From assembly GCF_004339745.1 (NCBI RefSeq), contig NZ_SMGP01000002.1, positions 124,001 through 188,000 on the forward strand: a stretch of DNA of 64,000 nucleotides, read 5' to 3'. Under the pieces are notes generated by a model. The model saw only the letters and a program-made list of their open reading frames with translations, was not told where the DNA came from and did no database searches. This document shows positions 16,340 through 25,070 of this stretch, piece after piece. The stretch comes from Paraburkholderia sp. BL9I2N2 (GTDB taxonomy: Bacteria; Pseudomonadota; Gammaproteobacteria; Burkholderiales; Burkholderiaceae). Position 1 is the stretch's first letter; the number at the start of each line of letters is the position of its first letter. The position numbers and the translations under genes are program-made.

Positions 16340-17941
16340 TCAGCAGGTCGTCCACATCGCGGCGAGCCACGTTGGCGAGGTCGGATCGTTGGCGACCGAG
16401 CCATAGTCCCATGCGTGGTCGTTGACGGGATCGACTCCGTCTTTGCCCACCCACATCGCGCCGACCCAGACGTTCGGACCATCGGGCGCGGCGGCGCCGT
16501 TCGTCGCCGGCTGAATCTCCCGGGCTGTGCGGAACCACGAATCGATGATGGTGCTGCCGCCCTTCGCGTACTGGGCGAGTTTGCGTCCTTCGTCGGTGTT
16601 GTCGAAGGTGATCGCGCCGTAGCCCATCAGGATGTGCATGCCATCGAACGCGCCATCCCAGCGGGCCAGCACGTCACCGCCGCCGCTTGCGAGCAGGTCG
16701 TCCTGCAATGGGCCGCAGGCGGCAATCGTCGCCCATTCGAGATCGCTTTGGCCCCACAGGTCGCCCGGTGCTTGTGGTCCTGCGCCGACTTCGGCGAAGT
16801 CGAGGAATCCGTCGTCGGGTTTGGACAGCACCCAGCCGTTCATATTGGCGTGCCCCGTGTAGAACACGAAGTCGGCGTTGTCCACCCAGGTGTCGTCGTT
16901 GCGACGCCAATCCGATTCCCATGCGTTGGCATCGCCCCAGTTGAAATCGATGTGCCAACCTGCTGCCGCCCATTCGTCGACGAATCCTTGCGCGTTGGCC
17001 TGGCTCCCCGCCAAACCCCCGCTCTGTCCGATCCACGATGTCCCGGCTTCCCACGGCCGCGTCACGGTTGCGGCGGCAAACGACCGGCGCAGTTTGCCGG
17101 CTGCTTCGGTCTTGACTTTTTCCTTCGACACCGTGGCGGGCTTGGCCGACTTCGGCCGTTTCGCTTGCGGCTCGCCGAAGGTGAGCGGTGGGCCGAAGTC
17201 GGTGGCGGCCAGCATGACCTGCCGAAGCGGCACGCGTTGTTTGCCGAACACGGCCGTGGCGCGGCACACGTACACCGGATAGAGGAATTCCTGCGCGGTA
17301 AACGAGGGCGCCGCGTAATAGGCGAGCGACATGTCGAAGGATTCGATTTTCATCTGGCTCATGAGGCCGTGAAACTGTTCCTTCACTTTGTCCGGCGCGA
17401 TCATTTTCGCGTCGAATTCAGCCACCACTGTGCGCCAGCCGCCGTTAAAGCCGATCACGCTGCCTTTGTGTCCCAACGTCACAGTCAGATCGCTGCCACC
17501 GCCGACTACGGGAATCTTGTCGACCATAACCGGGTACACCACCTGTACGTCGAGACGCCGGTTTTGCCGCTTGCCGTCCTTGCGTAACGCGAAATGAGTG
17601 CCGCCGATCACCGGCTTGCCATAGGAAAACGGCGCTTCCAAACCAGGCAGCAAACCTTCGCGATGCAGAAAGTCTTTGGCTATCGACAGTGCGTCGTCAT
17701 CGTCCGGCAGTTCCGCGTTGACCGATGGTCGCCACATCTGCGACTCGTCAGCGGCCCACACGGCGCCGCTGGCATTGGCAATTTCCACGATGTGGTGGGC
17801 GTTGCGCAGTACTTTGCCGTCGCGCGTTTCGCTGAGCCGGAACTCATCGTGCAGGCCGAAGATTTGCCGCCCGAGCATCGCCAGGCGCTTGACGCTGGTG
17901 TCTTGGGGTTCGAGCCGGTAAATGGGCAAACTGTCTTTCAT
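16340..17941 (-). CDS. DUF6345-like protein of unknown function, possible caspase-type fold
   Basis: 533 residues from the ATG at 17941; AAGGAG sits six bases upstream, so I prefer it to the frame's earlier start at 18001. I do not recognise a defined function. The N-terminal about 290 residues resemble a propeptide-like region (repeated beta segments), and the C-terminal half resembles what is annotated as DUF6345. It contains FVFYTGHAN (H364) after a hydrophobic strand and WATIAACGP (C409) after another, the spacing and style of the His/Cys dyad of clan CD peptidases. No signal peptide is visible. The protease idea is inferred from these two motifs only. The next gene upstream on this strand is the flavoprotein at 18119. 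Confidence 0.7.
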   Translation of the reverse strand: MKDSLPIYRLEPQDTSVKRLAMLGRQIFGLHDEFRLSETRDGKVLRNAHHIVEIANASGAVWAADESQMWRPSVNAELPDDDDALSIAKDFLHREGLLPGLEAPFSYGKPVIGGTHFALRKDGKRQNRRLDVQVVYPVMVDKIPVVGGGSDLTVTLGHKGSVIGFNGGWRTVVAEFDAKMIAPDKVKEQFHGLMSQMKIESFDMSLAYYAAPSFTAQEFLYPVYVCRATAVFGKQRVPLRQVMLAATDFGPPLTFGEPQAKRPKSAKPATVSKEKVKTEAAGKLRRSFAAATVTRPWEAGTSWIGQSGGLAGSQANAQGFVDEWAAAGWHIDFNWGDANAWESDWRRNDDTWVDNADFVFYTGHANMNGWVLSKPDDGFLDFAEVGAGPQAPGDLWGQSDLEWATIAACGPLQDDLLASGGGDVLARWDGAFDGMHILMGYGAITFDNTDEGRKLAQYAKGGSTIIDSWFRTAREIQPATNGAAAPDGPNVWVGAMWVGKDGVDPVNDHAWDYGSVANDPTSPTWLAAMWTTC

Positions 17942-18118
17942 GATGAACTCCTTGTGCGCATACATACGGGGCGAAGACAGGCGGTATAAGGAAACCGCCA
18001 ATCAAAGGACGACGAGCGCGCAAGCGAATTGAAAGACAGTGAAGGTTTGGATGCCGAAACGAGGGCGCGGAGTACGCGCCTTCATCGAATGGACGATTCA
18101 GCGGTTTGCGGTATTTGA

Positions 18119-19870
18119 TCAGGAAAGGCCGACGTCTTGCGTACGCGATGAAGTGGACTCCAACTTGCTGATCACCTCGGCCTGATCATTCGCGGCAAGC
18201 GCCATGGCGGCGAGATATCCAAACGTCAATGCGGGCCCGAGCGTAATTCCGGCACCGATGTAATGACCGCCTACCGGCGAGTTCATATCGTTGCCGCAGG
18301 CATATAGTCCGGGAATCGGGCGACTATCGTCGTCGAGAACTTCTCCGTGAGATCCGGTCACGAGCCCGCGGCTCGTTCCAAAGTCGCCTGGCATCAGCTT
18401 GACGGCGTAGAAGGGCCCCTTTTCAATGGGGCCGAGACAGGGACTGGGCGAGTGTGTCGGATCACCCTTATAAATGTTGTACGCAGATGATCCCTTCCCG
18501 AAGTCCTCGTCGATACCGGTTTTCGCAAAGCGATTGTTGCGCTCGACACTGCGTTCCAGTCCGCCCGGGTCGACGCCGATCTTGCCGGCAAGTTCACGCA
18601 ATGTGCGACCGCTGAACAGGTAGCCCGCTTTCTCATAGCGTCGCAACGACAAGCTGCCGGGCAGGATGACGCCAATCCCGTACTTCTTGATCGCCGTGGC
18701 ATCTGCGATCAGGTGGGCCGGGATTGCGCCCGCGTTGAACATGCCAAGCGTGAAGGCATGATACGACGCCGCCTCATTCGTGAAGCGGTGTCCGTCCTTG
18801 CCTACGGCAATGAAGCCGGGCTTGGGACGGTCGAGCATGAAGTGCCCCCAGAGTTCCTTGCCACCCGCGTCGTTCGAATAGACCGACATGGGGACGTAAA
18901 AGCCGGTGTCCTGACCGTTGTGGTCGAGTCGACCACCGGCCGATTCGCCAAGATGAATGCCTTCGCCGACGTTGCTGGGCAGACCAAGTCCGAGTTCGAC
19001 CGTTGGTTGTCGGGAGTGCTCGCGACGCATGACCGGGTTGCCGGGGTAGCCCCCCGTCGCAATGACGACGCCCCGGCGAGCGCGTACGCGGATTGTCCGG
19101 CCGTCTCGCACCACTTCCGCGCCCGTGACTTTGCCGCCATCCATGATTAGCCGGGTCGCGGACGCGCGCAGCCAGACGTCGATGTTCTGATCCAGCATTG
19201 TTTTGTACAAGCGGCCTATCAATGCATTCCCACCGACGAGCCGGGTGCCGCGATGATAGTTCAGCCGGTCCACGCCATAGCGAAAAAAGCGCTTCAGTAC
19301 ATGGAAGAACGACCGCGCCGAACGCGTGAAGGAAAGAAAGTGGAGCAGGTCGACGAGGTCGAGCATCATCCCGCCGAATGGCGCGAAGGCCGGAAGCGGG
19401 GCACGTAGATCCTTGAAGTGCGCGCCGAGCTTGCGCCCATCGAATTCGAGCGGGGCATGAGCGCGACCGAACATCCCGCCCTCAAGTTCGGGACTGTAGT
19501 CCGGATACTCGAGCGCCATGACTTCCAGTTCGGAGTGACGCAACAGGTAATCGAGCGCGACACGGCCCTGCGAGATATAGGCTTCCTGCAATGAGCGGTC
19601 GACACTGGTCCCGACCGTGGCGGCAAAGTATTTTCGCGCCTTGTCGAACGAGTCCTTGAAGCCGGCCGCCTGCATTGGCGTGCTGTCGACGAACCACATC
19701 ATGCCCACCGACCAGGCGGAGGTGCCTCCGACCTGGTCGGTCTTCTCGAGAACGAGCGGCACAAGCCCTTCGTTCTTTGACACGATTGCCGCCGTCATGC
19801 CAGCCGCGCCGGCTCCCATGATGATGACGTCGGCCTCGCGGTCCCAGTTCTCCGTCGTAGCGGTGTCCAT
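18119..19870 (-). CDS. FAD-dependent oxidoreductase, 3-ketosteroid-dehydrogenase/fumarate-reductase family
   Basis: 583 residues. The N-terminal dinucleotide fold is DVIIMGAGAAGMTAA. The family motifs GGTSAWSVGMMWF and, at the C-terminus, GGHYIGAGITLGPALTFG are those of KstD-like flavoproteins. It probably dehydrogenates a C-C bond next to a carbonyl; a steroid or other alicyclic ketone or acid is possible, but the substrate is unknown. It is divergent from the DHP-decarboxylase-like gene across 348 bases with matched promoter/operator elements, so the two are likely one regulon with the nearby MarR. DUF6345-like follows on the same strand 177 bases after it. Confidence 0.85.
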   Translation of the reverse strand: MDTATTENWDREADVIIMGAGAAGMTAAIVSKNEGLVPLVLEKTDQVGGTSAWSVGMMWFVDSTPMQAAGFKDSFDKARKYFAATVGTSVDRSLQEAYISQGRVALDYLLRHSELEVMALEYPDYSPELEGGMFGRAHAPLEFDGRKLGAHFKDLRAPLPAFAPFGGMMLDLVDLLHFLSFTRSARSFFHVLKRFFRYGVDRLNYHRGTRLVGGNALIGRLYKTMLDQNIDVWLRASATRLIMDGGKVTGAEVVRDGRTIRVRARRGVVIATGGYPGNPVMRREHSRQPTVELGLGLPSNVGEGIHLGESAGGRLDHNGQDTGFYVPMSVYSNDAGGKELWGHFMLDRPKPGFIAVGKDGHRFTNEAASYHAFTLGMFNAGAIPAHLIADATAIKKYGIGVILPGSLSLRRYEKAGYLFSGRTLRELAGKIGVDPGGLERSVERNNRFAKTGIDEDFGKGSSAYNIYKGDPTHSPSPCLGPIEKGPFYAVKLMPGDFGTSRGLVTGSHGEVLDDDSRPIPGLYACGNDMNSPVGGHYIGAGITLGPALTFGYLAAMALAANDQAEVISKLESTSSRTQDVGLS

Positions 19871-20218
19871 GGCGGTTTTCCTGCTTTAAGGGTTTCTGTT
19901 GGATCTTGCTGGAAATCGATTTATATCGAATCATGTGTCTCGGAATGAATGATGTCAAGAAACTCCAGGGAATCCCCTGGCAAAGTCATATCCGTCTCAT
20001 GTGGCGCGCGTGTCGTCTCGCCCTGAGAACTTGCTGACGCGCATAATTCCTAGTAAGATCATGCGATATAAAACGAAATTGGCTCGATTGTCGATCGCGA
20101 TGAAGGTTGGGCTGCGTTGGCACCCTCGCAACTGGAAAGAGCGAGACAGGAGTCGCGAGCCACCAGACGATGCATCAACCCGCAGAGGTTGCATTTTCAG
20201 TAATGTTCAGGAGACGCA
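19871..20218. promoter_or_regulatory. Divergent promoter region with paired operator-like elements
   Basis: Leftward promoter for the flavoprotein: TTGACA (plus coordinates 19953-19958) and CATGAT (19930-19935) with exactly 17 bases between, followed by CGATATAA. Rightward promoter for the DHP-decarboxylase-like gene: TTGCTG and TAAGAT with 17 bases between (about 20032-20060), followed by CATGCGATATAA. Read in the gene's direction, both have a near-identical CAT-n-GATATAA block overlapping the -10/+1 region, which suits a shared repressor. A third copy lies beside marR at 21483-21497. Confidence 0.6.
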
Positions 20219-21211
20219 ATGAGCAAGCTTCAGCTTTCCGTCGCCGTAGGCAACTACGACCGGATTCGGCCGCTGGTCGATGGCGAGGTGCAGATCGAGG
20301 GTGTCGATCCGGTTTTCATGTTGCAGGATCCCGAAGAGATATTCTTCCGTGCCTTCCGACATGCGGACTACGATATCTGCGAACTCTCGCTTAGCAGTTA
20401 CTCGGTGAAGACCGCAGCGGGCACTTCACCCTACATCGCTGTCCCGGTGTTTCCGTCGAGAGCGTTTCGGCACACCTCGATTTATGTGCGTGCGGACCGC
20501 GGCATCAGCCGCCCTGAGGATCTGAAGGGTAAGCGCATCGGCGTGCCCGAGTATCAACTCACCGCCAACGTCTGGGTCCGTCTCTTTCTCGAAGAAGAAT
20601 ACGGAGTGAAGGCTTCCGACGTGACGTGGGTGCGCGGCGGCTACGAGGATGCGACACGCGTCGAGAAAATCTCGTTGAATCTGCCTGACGATGTGAAACT
20701 GGAGAACGCTCCTGAAGGGCAGACGATCTCGAACCTGCTGGCAGAAGGGGAGATCGACGCGGTCATCGGGCCGCGCGCTCCTTCCTGCTTCGACCGTGGA
20801 CATCCGCAGGTCAGGTATCTTTTCGACGATCCGCACAAAACCGCCGCCGAGTGGTATTCGCGCACGAAGCTTTTCCCTATCATGCACACGCTCGGAATCA
20901 GGAAGACGCTCGCGGAACGTCACCCGTGGCTGCCCGGCGCAGTAATGAAGGCGTTTGAGAAGTCCAAGGCTCTTGCCTTGACTCGGCTGAGCGATACGTC
21001 GGCCACGAAGATTACGTTGCCGTTCGTTGAGGATCAGTTGCGTGCCGCTCGCAAGCTGATGGGCACCGACTTCTGGTCATACGGTTTTGCTGACAATGAA
21101 CATGTCGTTGACCGCTTTCTCGCCCGTCACTATGCGGAGGGACTGTCGAGCCGCCGGCTGGAAGCTCGGGAGCTATTCCATCCGGCAAGTCTCGAGAGCT
21201 TTGCGATCTGA
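20219..21211 (+). CDS. 4,5-dihydroxyphthalate decarboxylase-like protein
   Basis: 330 residues with a periplasmic-binding-protein-like fold but no signal peptide, so probably cytoplasmic. It opens MSKLQLSVAVGNYDRIRPLVDGEV and contains VPVFPSRAFRHTSIYV and LKGKRIGVPEYQ, as in the family annotated 4,5-dihydroxyphthalate decarboxylase or ABC-type substrate-binding protein. The GGAGA before the ATG supports the start. A clear paralogue sits at 60678-61667. By family knowledge it may decarboxylate an aromatic ortho-dicarboxylate, but many members are uncharacterised. It is divergent from the flavoprotein and 334 bases before marR. Confidence 0.8.
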   Translation: MSKLQLSVAVGNYDRIRPLVDGEVQIEGVDPVFMLQDPEEIFFRAFRHADYDICELSLSSYSVKTAAGTSPYIAVPVFPSRAFRHTSIYVRADRGISRPEDLKGKRIGVPEYQLTANVWVRLFLEEEYGVKASDVTWVRGGYEDATRVEKISLNLPDDVKLENAPEGQTISNLLAEGEIDAVIGPRAPSCFDRGHPQVRYLFDDPHKTAAEWYSRTKLFPIMHTLGIRKTLAERHPWLPGAVMKAFEKSKALALTRLSDTSATKITLPFVEDQLRAARKLMGTDFWSYGFADNEHVVDRFLARHYAEGLSSRRLEARELFHPASLESFAI

Positions 21212-21401
21212 TCCAGGCCGGCAAGGCTAGAGGTTGCACGGAGCAGCAGTTGCCAACTCCGGCGTGGAATTGGCGTGCTGCTTTCCTGACAGCCTGATGC
21301 CGTTACCCTGTGCGCGGGGCCACTAACGGCAGCGGCCTCGCCAGACGGTGAGCGTCAACAAAGCAGCGTGCCGGTCCCGCACTATAAGTGGATTCGCGGA
21401 T

Positions 21402-21424
21402 ACAGATGAACAGACGGTATCTGT
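21402..21424. promoter_or_regulatory. Inverted repeat upstream of marR
   Basis: ACAGAT (21402-21407) and ATCTGT (21419-21424) with an 11-base spacer. It forms part of a run of dyads between the decarboxylase-like gene and marR; function is inferred only from symmetry. Confidence 0.35.
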
Positions 21425-21445
21425 TGTATGATCTCTGTCCAAACG

Positions 21446-21467
21446 AATCATCTTTAAAAAGATGATT
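21446..21467. promoter_or_regulatory. Perfect 22-bp palindrome, candidate MarR operator
   Basis: AATCATCTTT and AAAGATGATT (10-bp arms) flank a 2-base AA centre. It lies 79 bases upstream of the preferred marR start. MarR proteins bind 16-24 bp palindromes and commonly autoregulate, so this is a strong operator candidate. A short transcript hairpin is the alternative reading. Confidence 0.6.
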
Positions 21468-21482
21468 CCGTCGGAGATAGAG

Positions 21483-21528
21483 TTATATCGAATGATGTGT
21501 TTTGGGGTGAATAAAGTCAAAGACTCCA
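21483..21528. repeat. Promoter-like element repeated from 19921-19967
   Basis: This 46-base stretch matches 19921-19967 at roughly 80 per cent by eye, with one gap. In both copies the leftward strand has TTGACA or TTGACT, exactly 17 bases, CATGAT or CATCAT, then TCGATATAA. At 19921 it fits the flavoprotein promoter. Here the leftward promoter points away from marR into 21212-21482, where I find no gene. Confidence 0.55.
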
Positions 21529-21545
21529 TGTCAAGGAATGAGCGA

Positions 21546-22079
21546 ATGCCCAAGTCAAATTCCACTGCCGCCAAAGCAACGATGGGCGTTGCCGTACGAC
21601 CGGCAGCAACAGAACCCTCTGACGTGTTTGATGATCGGGGCCGAACTGTGCCGTGGATGGCGCGAACGATACACAGGCTCTACGACGCGCAAGCACAAAA
21701 GATTCTCGACAGGGAGAATCTCGCGATCGCGTACTGGTACTACCTTCGAGTCCTGGCCGAACGCGGTGAACTAAACCAGTTGGAACTCAGCAAGCGCGTT
21801 GGCATTGCCTCAACCACCGCGGTACCGGCGCTGGATAACCTTGAAAAACGCGGCCTCGTGCAACGAACCCGCGATCCAAACGACAGAAGAAAGTACTTCG
21901 TCAATCTGCAGGACGAGGGCAAGCGGCTCGTCGATGAAATGCTGCCCGAGCTCACTGAGATGATTTCGTCATCATTCGACGGGATCACCCAAAAAGATAT
22001 GCGCATTTTCTGGAAGGTCATGCGTCAGATCGAGACGAACCTCACCCAGAAGTCTCAAGGCGATACGGTCGTGGATTGA
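21546..22079 (+). CDS. MarR-family transcriptional regulator
   Basis: 177 residues from the ATG at 21546, which has AAGGA eight bases upstream; in-frame ATGs at 21528 and 21462 are possible, but the latter would run through the repeated promoter element. The winged HTH lies at about residues 70-130 (ELNQLELSKRVGIASTTAVPALDNLEKRGLVQRTRDPNDRR, split here for its recognition helix and wing). It probably represses the divergent flavoprotein/decarboxylase-like pair in response to an aromatic ligand. It is convergent with the gentisate LysR gene. Confidence 0.85.
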   Translation: MPKSNSTAAKATMGVAVRPAATEPSDVFDDRGRTVPWMARTIHRLYDAQAQKILDRENLAIAYWYYLRVLAERGELNQLELSKRVGIASTTAVPALDNLEKRGLVQRTRDPNDRRKYFVNLQDEGKRLVDEMLPELTEMISSSFDGITQKDMRIFWKVMRQIETNLTQKSQGDTVVD

Positions 22080-22101
22080 ACGTGGGCCGGCGTCCAAGGC
22101 C

Positions 22102-23037
22102 TTAAGCGGTGTGCCATTCTTCCATATGCGGGTCGGCGAAAGCGCGCAGGCTTTCCAGTGTCATGGCCACCGCGGCGCGATTGACGTTCTCGGCGTGCCA
22201 GTAGACCGAGACCGACCCGAACCCTTCGAGTTCGATAGGCAGAATACGAAGGGCGTTTAACTGCTCGAATCGGAGCGCGGCCCGATGCGATGCGACGCCT
22301 ACCAGCTCTGTGTTGTTCAGCAATGTCAGGTTGAGAATCGAGGAATTCGATTCCACGCAATGATCTGGCAGCGTGCGTCCTTCGGCCGTCAGCGCTGCTT
22401 CCAGTGCCGTTCGCACCGGCGTGCCCTGTGGCCAGACGATCCATGAAAAACCAAGCACGTCTTCCCACGTGAGCGTCGACTTGCGGGTGAGCGGGTGCTG
22501 CGGTCCCGCGACGAAGTTGATCGGCTCCGTGTAAAGGGTCTGCGTCTGCAACTGCGGATCGTCGTACTGCTGGCCAGACCGGCCGACGACGATATCCAGC
22601 TCGCCGCGCGCCAGCTGCGGCATCAGCTGGTTCATCGTGCTCTCGACGAGTCGCACCTGCGCGCGAGGCATGCGCTCCAGAAGCCGGGAGACGGCGAGGG
22701 GCACTGTATCGGCCGCGGATACGCCCGACGTTCCGATGCTCACGAGGCCGCTGCCGCCTTCACGCATTGCCTGCATGTCGTCGCGCGCAACGTCGAGGCG
22801 CGCTTCGATGCGGCGCGCGTGTTCGATCAGTGCCTCGCCATACGACGTAGGCCGCAAGCCGCGCGCGTGCCGCTCGAATAGCGGCAGGCCGACATCCTCC
22901 TCCAGTTCCTTGAGCCATTTCGACAAGGCCGGCTGCGTCGTGTTGAGCGCCGCCGCCGACTGGCTCAGATTGCCTGTGCTCGCAAGGCTCAGCAGCACCT
23001 GCAGATGCCTCAGACGAAGACGGTAAGTCCAGTCCAT
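22102..23037 (-). CDS. LysR-family regulator of the gentisate operon
   Basis: 311 residues. The HTH is at the N-terminus (about residues 8-50; GNLSQSAAALNTTQPALSKW) and is followed by a binding domain with IGTSGVSAADTVP. It is divergent from the gentisate 1,2-dioxygenase gene across 183 bases, so it is the likely activator of the 3-hydroxybenzoate/gentisate operon. The inducer could be 3-hydroxybenzoate or gentisate; this cannot be read from the sequence. Confidence 0.88.
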   Translation of the reverse strand: MDWTYRLRLRHLQVLLSLASTGNLSQSAAALNTTQPALSKWLKELEEDVGLPLFERHARGLRPTSYGEALIEHARRIEARLDVARDDMQAMREGGSGLVSIGTSGVSAADTVPLAVSRLLERMPRAQVRLVESTMNQLMPQLARGELDIVVGRSGQQYDDPQLQTQTLYTEPINFVAGPQHPLTRKSTLTWEDVLGFSWIVWPQGTPVRTALEAALTAEGRTLPDHCVESNSSILNLTLLNNTELVGVASHRAALRFEQLNALRILPIELEGFGSVSVYWHAENVNRAAVAMTLESLRAFADPHMEEWHTA

Positions 23038-23135
23038 CGCCTAATCCTCTCGTCAGATTCCCGTTGTGGTAGCGCAGATATACCCAAAACCATATGGGCT
23101 AGATGTTTTTGCCATTTTACCGAGTATAGCTTTGT

Positions 23136-23152
23136 CGCATATAAATAATGCG
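23136..23152. promoter_or_regulatory. Inverted repeat, candidate LysR site in gentisate promoter
   Basis: CGCAT (23136-23140) and ATGCG (23148-23152) around a 7-base ATAAATA centre, 68 bases ahead of the dioxygenase start. Another partial dyad, TACCC...GGGCTA, lies at 23081-23101. The size suits a LysR recognition site. Confidence 0.45.
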
Positions 23153-23220
23153 GAGGGTCGACAAGAGCGACGCGTGACCCGCGACGCGCCTGACCCACGA
23201 GACACCGAAAGGAGACGCGA

Positions 23221-24267
23221 ATGACCAACAACGCTCCGGGCGCATCGCGCGCGGCCTATTACGAGCAAATCGCGCGGCAGCGCATGTCGCCGCTGTGGGA
23301 ATCGCTGCACAACCTCGTGCCGAAGACGCCGCAACCGAAAGCCCAGCCCGCGATCTGGAAGTACGCGCAAGTGCGCGACCTCGTGATGCAGGCCGGTTCC
23401 GTGATCAGCGCCGAAGAGGCCGTGCGTCGCGTGCTGGTGCTCGAAAACCCCGGCCTGCCCGGCAAGTCGAGCATGACGCCGAACCTGTACGCCGGATTGC
23501 AGTTGATCCTGCCGGGCGAAATCGCGCCGAGCCATCGGCATACGCAATCGGCGCTGCGCTTTATCGTCGAAGGCAAGGGCGCGTGGACAGCCGTCAACGG
23601 CGAACGCACGACCATGCATCTGGGCGACTTCATCATCACGCCGTCGTGGACGTGGCACGACCACGGCAATCCGTCTGTGGAAGACGGCGGCGAACCCGTC
23701 GTTTGGCTCGACGGCCTGGACATTCCGCTCGTCGCGCAGATGGACGCGGGTTTCGCCGAGAACTATCCCGAGGCGACGCAGCCCGTGTCGCGCCCGGAAG
23801 GTGACAGCTTTGCGCGCTTCGGCCACAACATGGCGCCCGTGCGGCATCGCGTGACCGATCCCACCTCGCCGATTTTCAGCTACCCGTATGAGCGCAGCCG
23901 CGAAGCGCTCGACGCGCTGTTGCGCAACGGCGAACTCGACGAATGGGATGGCGTGAAGCTGCGCTACGTGAATCCGGCGACGGGCGGCTGGCCGATGCCG
24001 ACCATCGCGACCTTCATGCAATACCTGCCTGCGGGCTTCAAAGGTCGTACATATCGCAGCACCGATGCAACCGTGTACTGCGTCGTCGAAGGCAAGGGCG
24101 CCGTGAAGATCGGCAATGACGAATTCACCTTCGAGCCTCACGACGTGTTCGTCGCGCCGTCGTGGGCGCCCGTGCAATTGTCGGCGGCCGCGGAAAGCGT
24201 GCTGTTCAGCTATTCGGATCGTCCGGTGCTCGCCGCGCTGAATCTGCTACGCGAAGAGCGCAGCTAA
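23221..24267 (+). CDS. Gentisate 1,2-dioxygenase
   Basis: 348 residues, the usual length. It is a bicupin Fe(II) enzyme that opens gentisate to maleylpyruvate. The N-terminal cupin has the metal ligands H105-x-H107 (SHRHTQSALRF) and H146 (TWHDHGN). The C-terminal cupin (YRSTDATVYCVVEGKG) lacks the histidines, as normal for this family. A GGAG lies ahead of the ATG. It is first in the operon with fumarylpyruvate hydrolase, maleylpyruvate isomerase and 3-hydroxybenzoate 6-hydroxylase, and corresponds to NagI/GtdA. Confidence 0.93.
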   Translation: MTNNAPGASRAAYYEQIARQRMSPLWESLHNLVPKTPQPKAQPAIWKYAQVRDLVMQAGSVISAEEAVRRVLVLENPGLPGKSSMTPNLYAGLQLILPGEIAPSHRHTQSALRFIVEGKGAWTAVNGERTTMHLGDFIITPSWTWHDHGNPSVEDGGEPVVWLDGLDIPLVAQMDAGFAENYPEATQPVSRPEGDSFARFGHNMAPVRHRVTDPTSPIFSYPYERSREALDALLRNGELDEWDGVKLRYVNPATGGWPMPTIATFMQYLPAGFKGRTYRSTDATVYCVVEGKGAVKIGNDEFTFEPHDVFVAPSWAPVQLSAAAESVLFSYSDRPVLAALNLLREERS

Positions 24268-24338
24268 CCGTTGGCATTTTCTTACGCGCGCCGCCGGCGC
24301 GGCGCGTGCTCAATCCTCTTCTCCGAGTCGAATTCATC

Positions 24339-25037
24339 ATGGCTTTTGTATTTCCTCCCGAAGCTCCGATCGCCGTTCCCGTCGCTGGCAGCGATGCTCA
24401 ATTCGCGGTACGTCGCGTCTATTGCGTGGGCCGCAATTACGCGGCGCACGCACGTGAAATGGGCTTCGATCCCGATCGTGAGCCGCCGTTTTTCTTCTGC
24501 AAGCCCGCCGATGCCGTCGTGCCCGTTGCTGATGGCGAGACGCTAGAACTCGCGTATCCGTCGCAGACGCAGAACTACCACTACGAGGCCGAACTCGTCG
24601 CGGTGATCGGCAAGGGTGGCTCGGATATCGCCGTCGAACAGGCGCTCGATCACGTATGGGGCTACGCGGTTGGCCTCGACATGACGCGCCGCGACCTGCA
24701 GATGAAGATGCGCGAGATGGGCCGTCCGTGGGAAATCGGCAAGGCCTTCGACCGTTCGGCGCCGATCGGCCCGATTCATCCCGCCAGTGCGGTCGGCCAC
24801 TTTGAAAGTGGCGGCCTGTGGCTGACGGTCAACGGCGAGACAAAGCAGAAGAGCGATGTGTCGCATCTGATCTGGTCGGTGGCCGAAACCGTTGCGGACC
24901 TGTCTAAGTACTTCCGCCTTGAACCGGGCGATGTGATTTTCACGGGCACGCCGGAAGGCGTCGGCTCGGTGAAGACGGGCGACACGATGAAAGTAGGCGT
25001 CGAGCGTCTGGGCGAAGTGACGGTACGCGTGGGCTGA
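24339..25037 (+). CDS. Fumarylpyruvate hydrolase (FAH family)
   Basis: 232 residues from the ATG at 24339; an upstream extension in the same frame overlaps the dioxygenase and is rejected. The FAH fold is shown by VYCVGRNYAAHAREMG, the metal-binding acidic residues E83 and E85 (NYHYEAELVAVIGKG) and D114, and IFTGTPEGVG near the end. It splits fumarylpyruvate into fumarate and pyruvate, the last step of the gentisate pathway with isomerisation. Its position directly after the dioxygenase matches nagK-type genes. Confidence 0.92.
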   Translation: MAFVFPPEAPIAVPVAGSDAQFAVRRVYCVGRNYAAHAREMGFDPDREPPFFFCKPADAVVPVADGETLELAYPSQTQNYHYEAELVAVIGKGGSDIAVEQALDHVWGYAVGLDMTRRDLQMKMREMGRPWEIGKAFDRSAPIGPIHPASAVGHFESGGLWLTVNGETKQKSDVSHLIWSVAETVADLSKYFRLEPGDVIFTGTPEGVGSVKTGDTMKVGVERLGEVTVRVG

Positions 25038-25070
25038 TACACGTAATCTGCATTGGACGTAGATCTACTC

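Noticed and set aside
20219..21211. The decarboxylase-like protein as an ABC transporter binding protein
   Set aside because: There is no signal peptide and no transporter neighbour; the same is true of its paralogue at 60678, so a cytoplasmic enzyme is the better reading.
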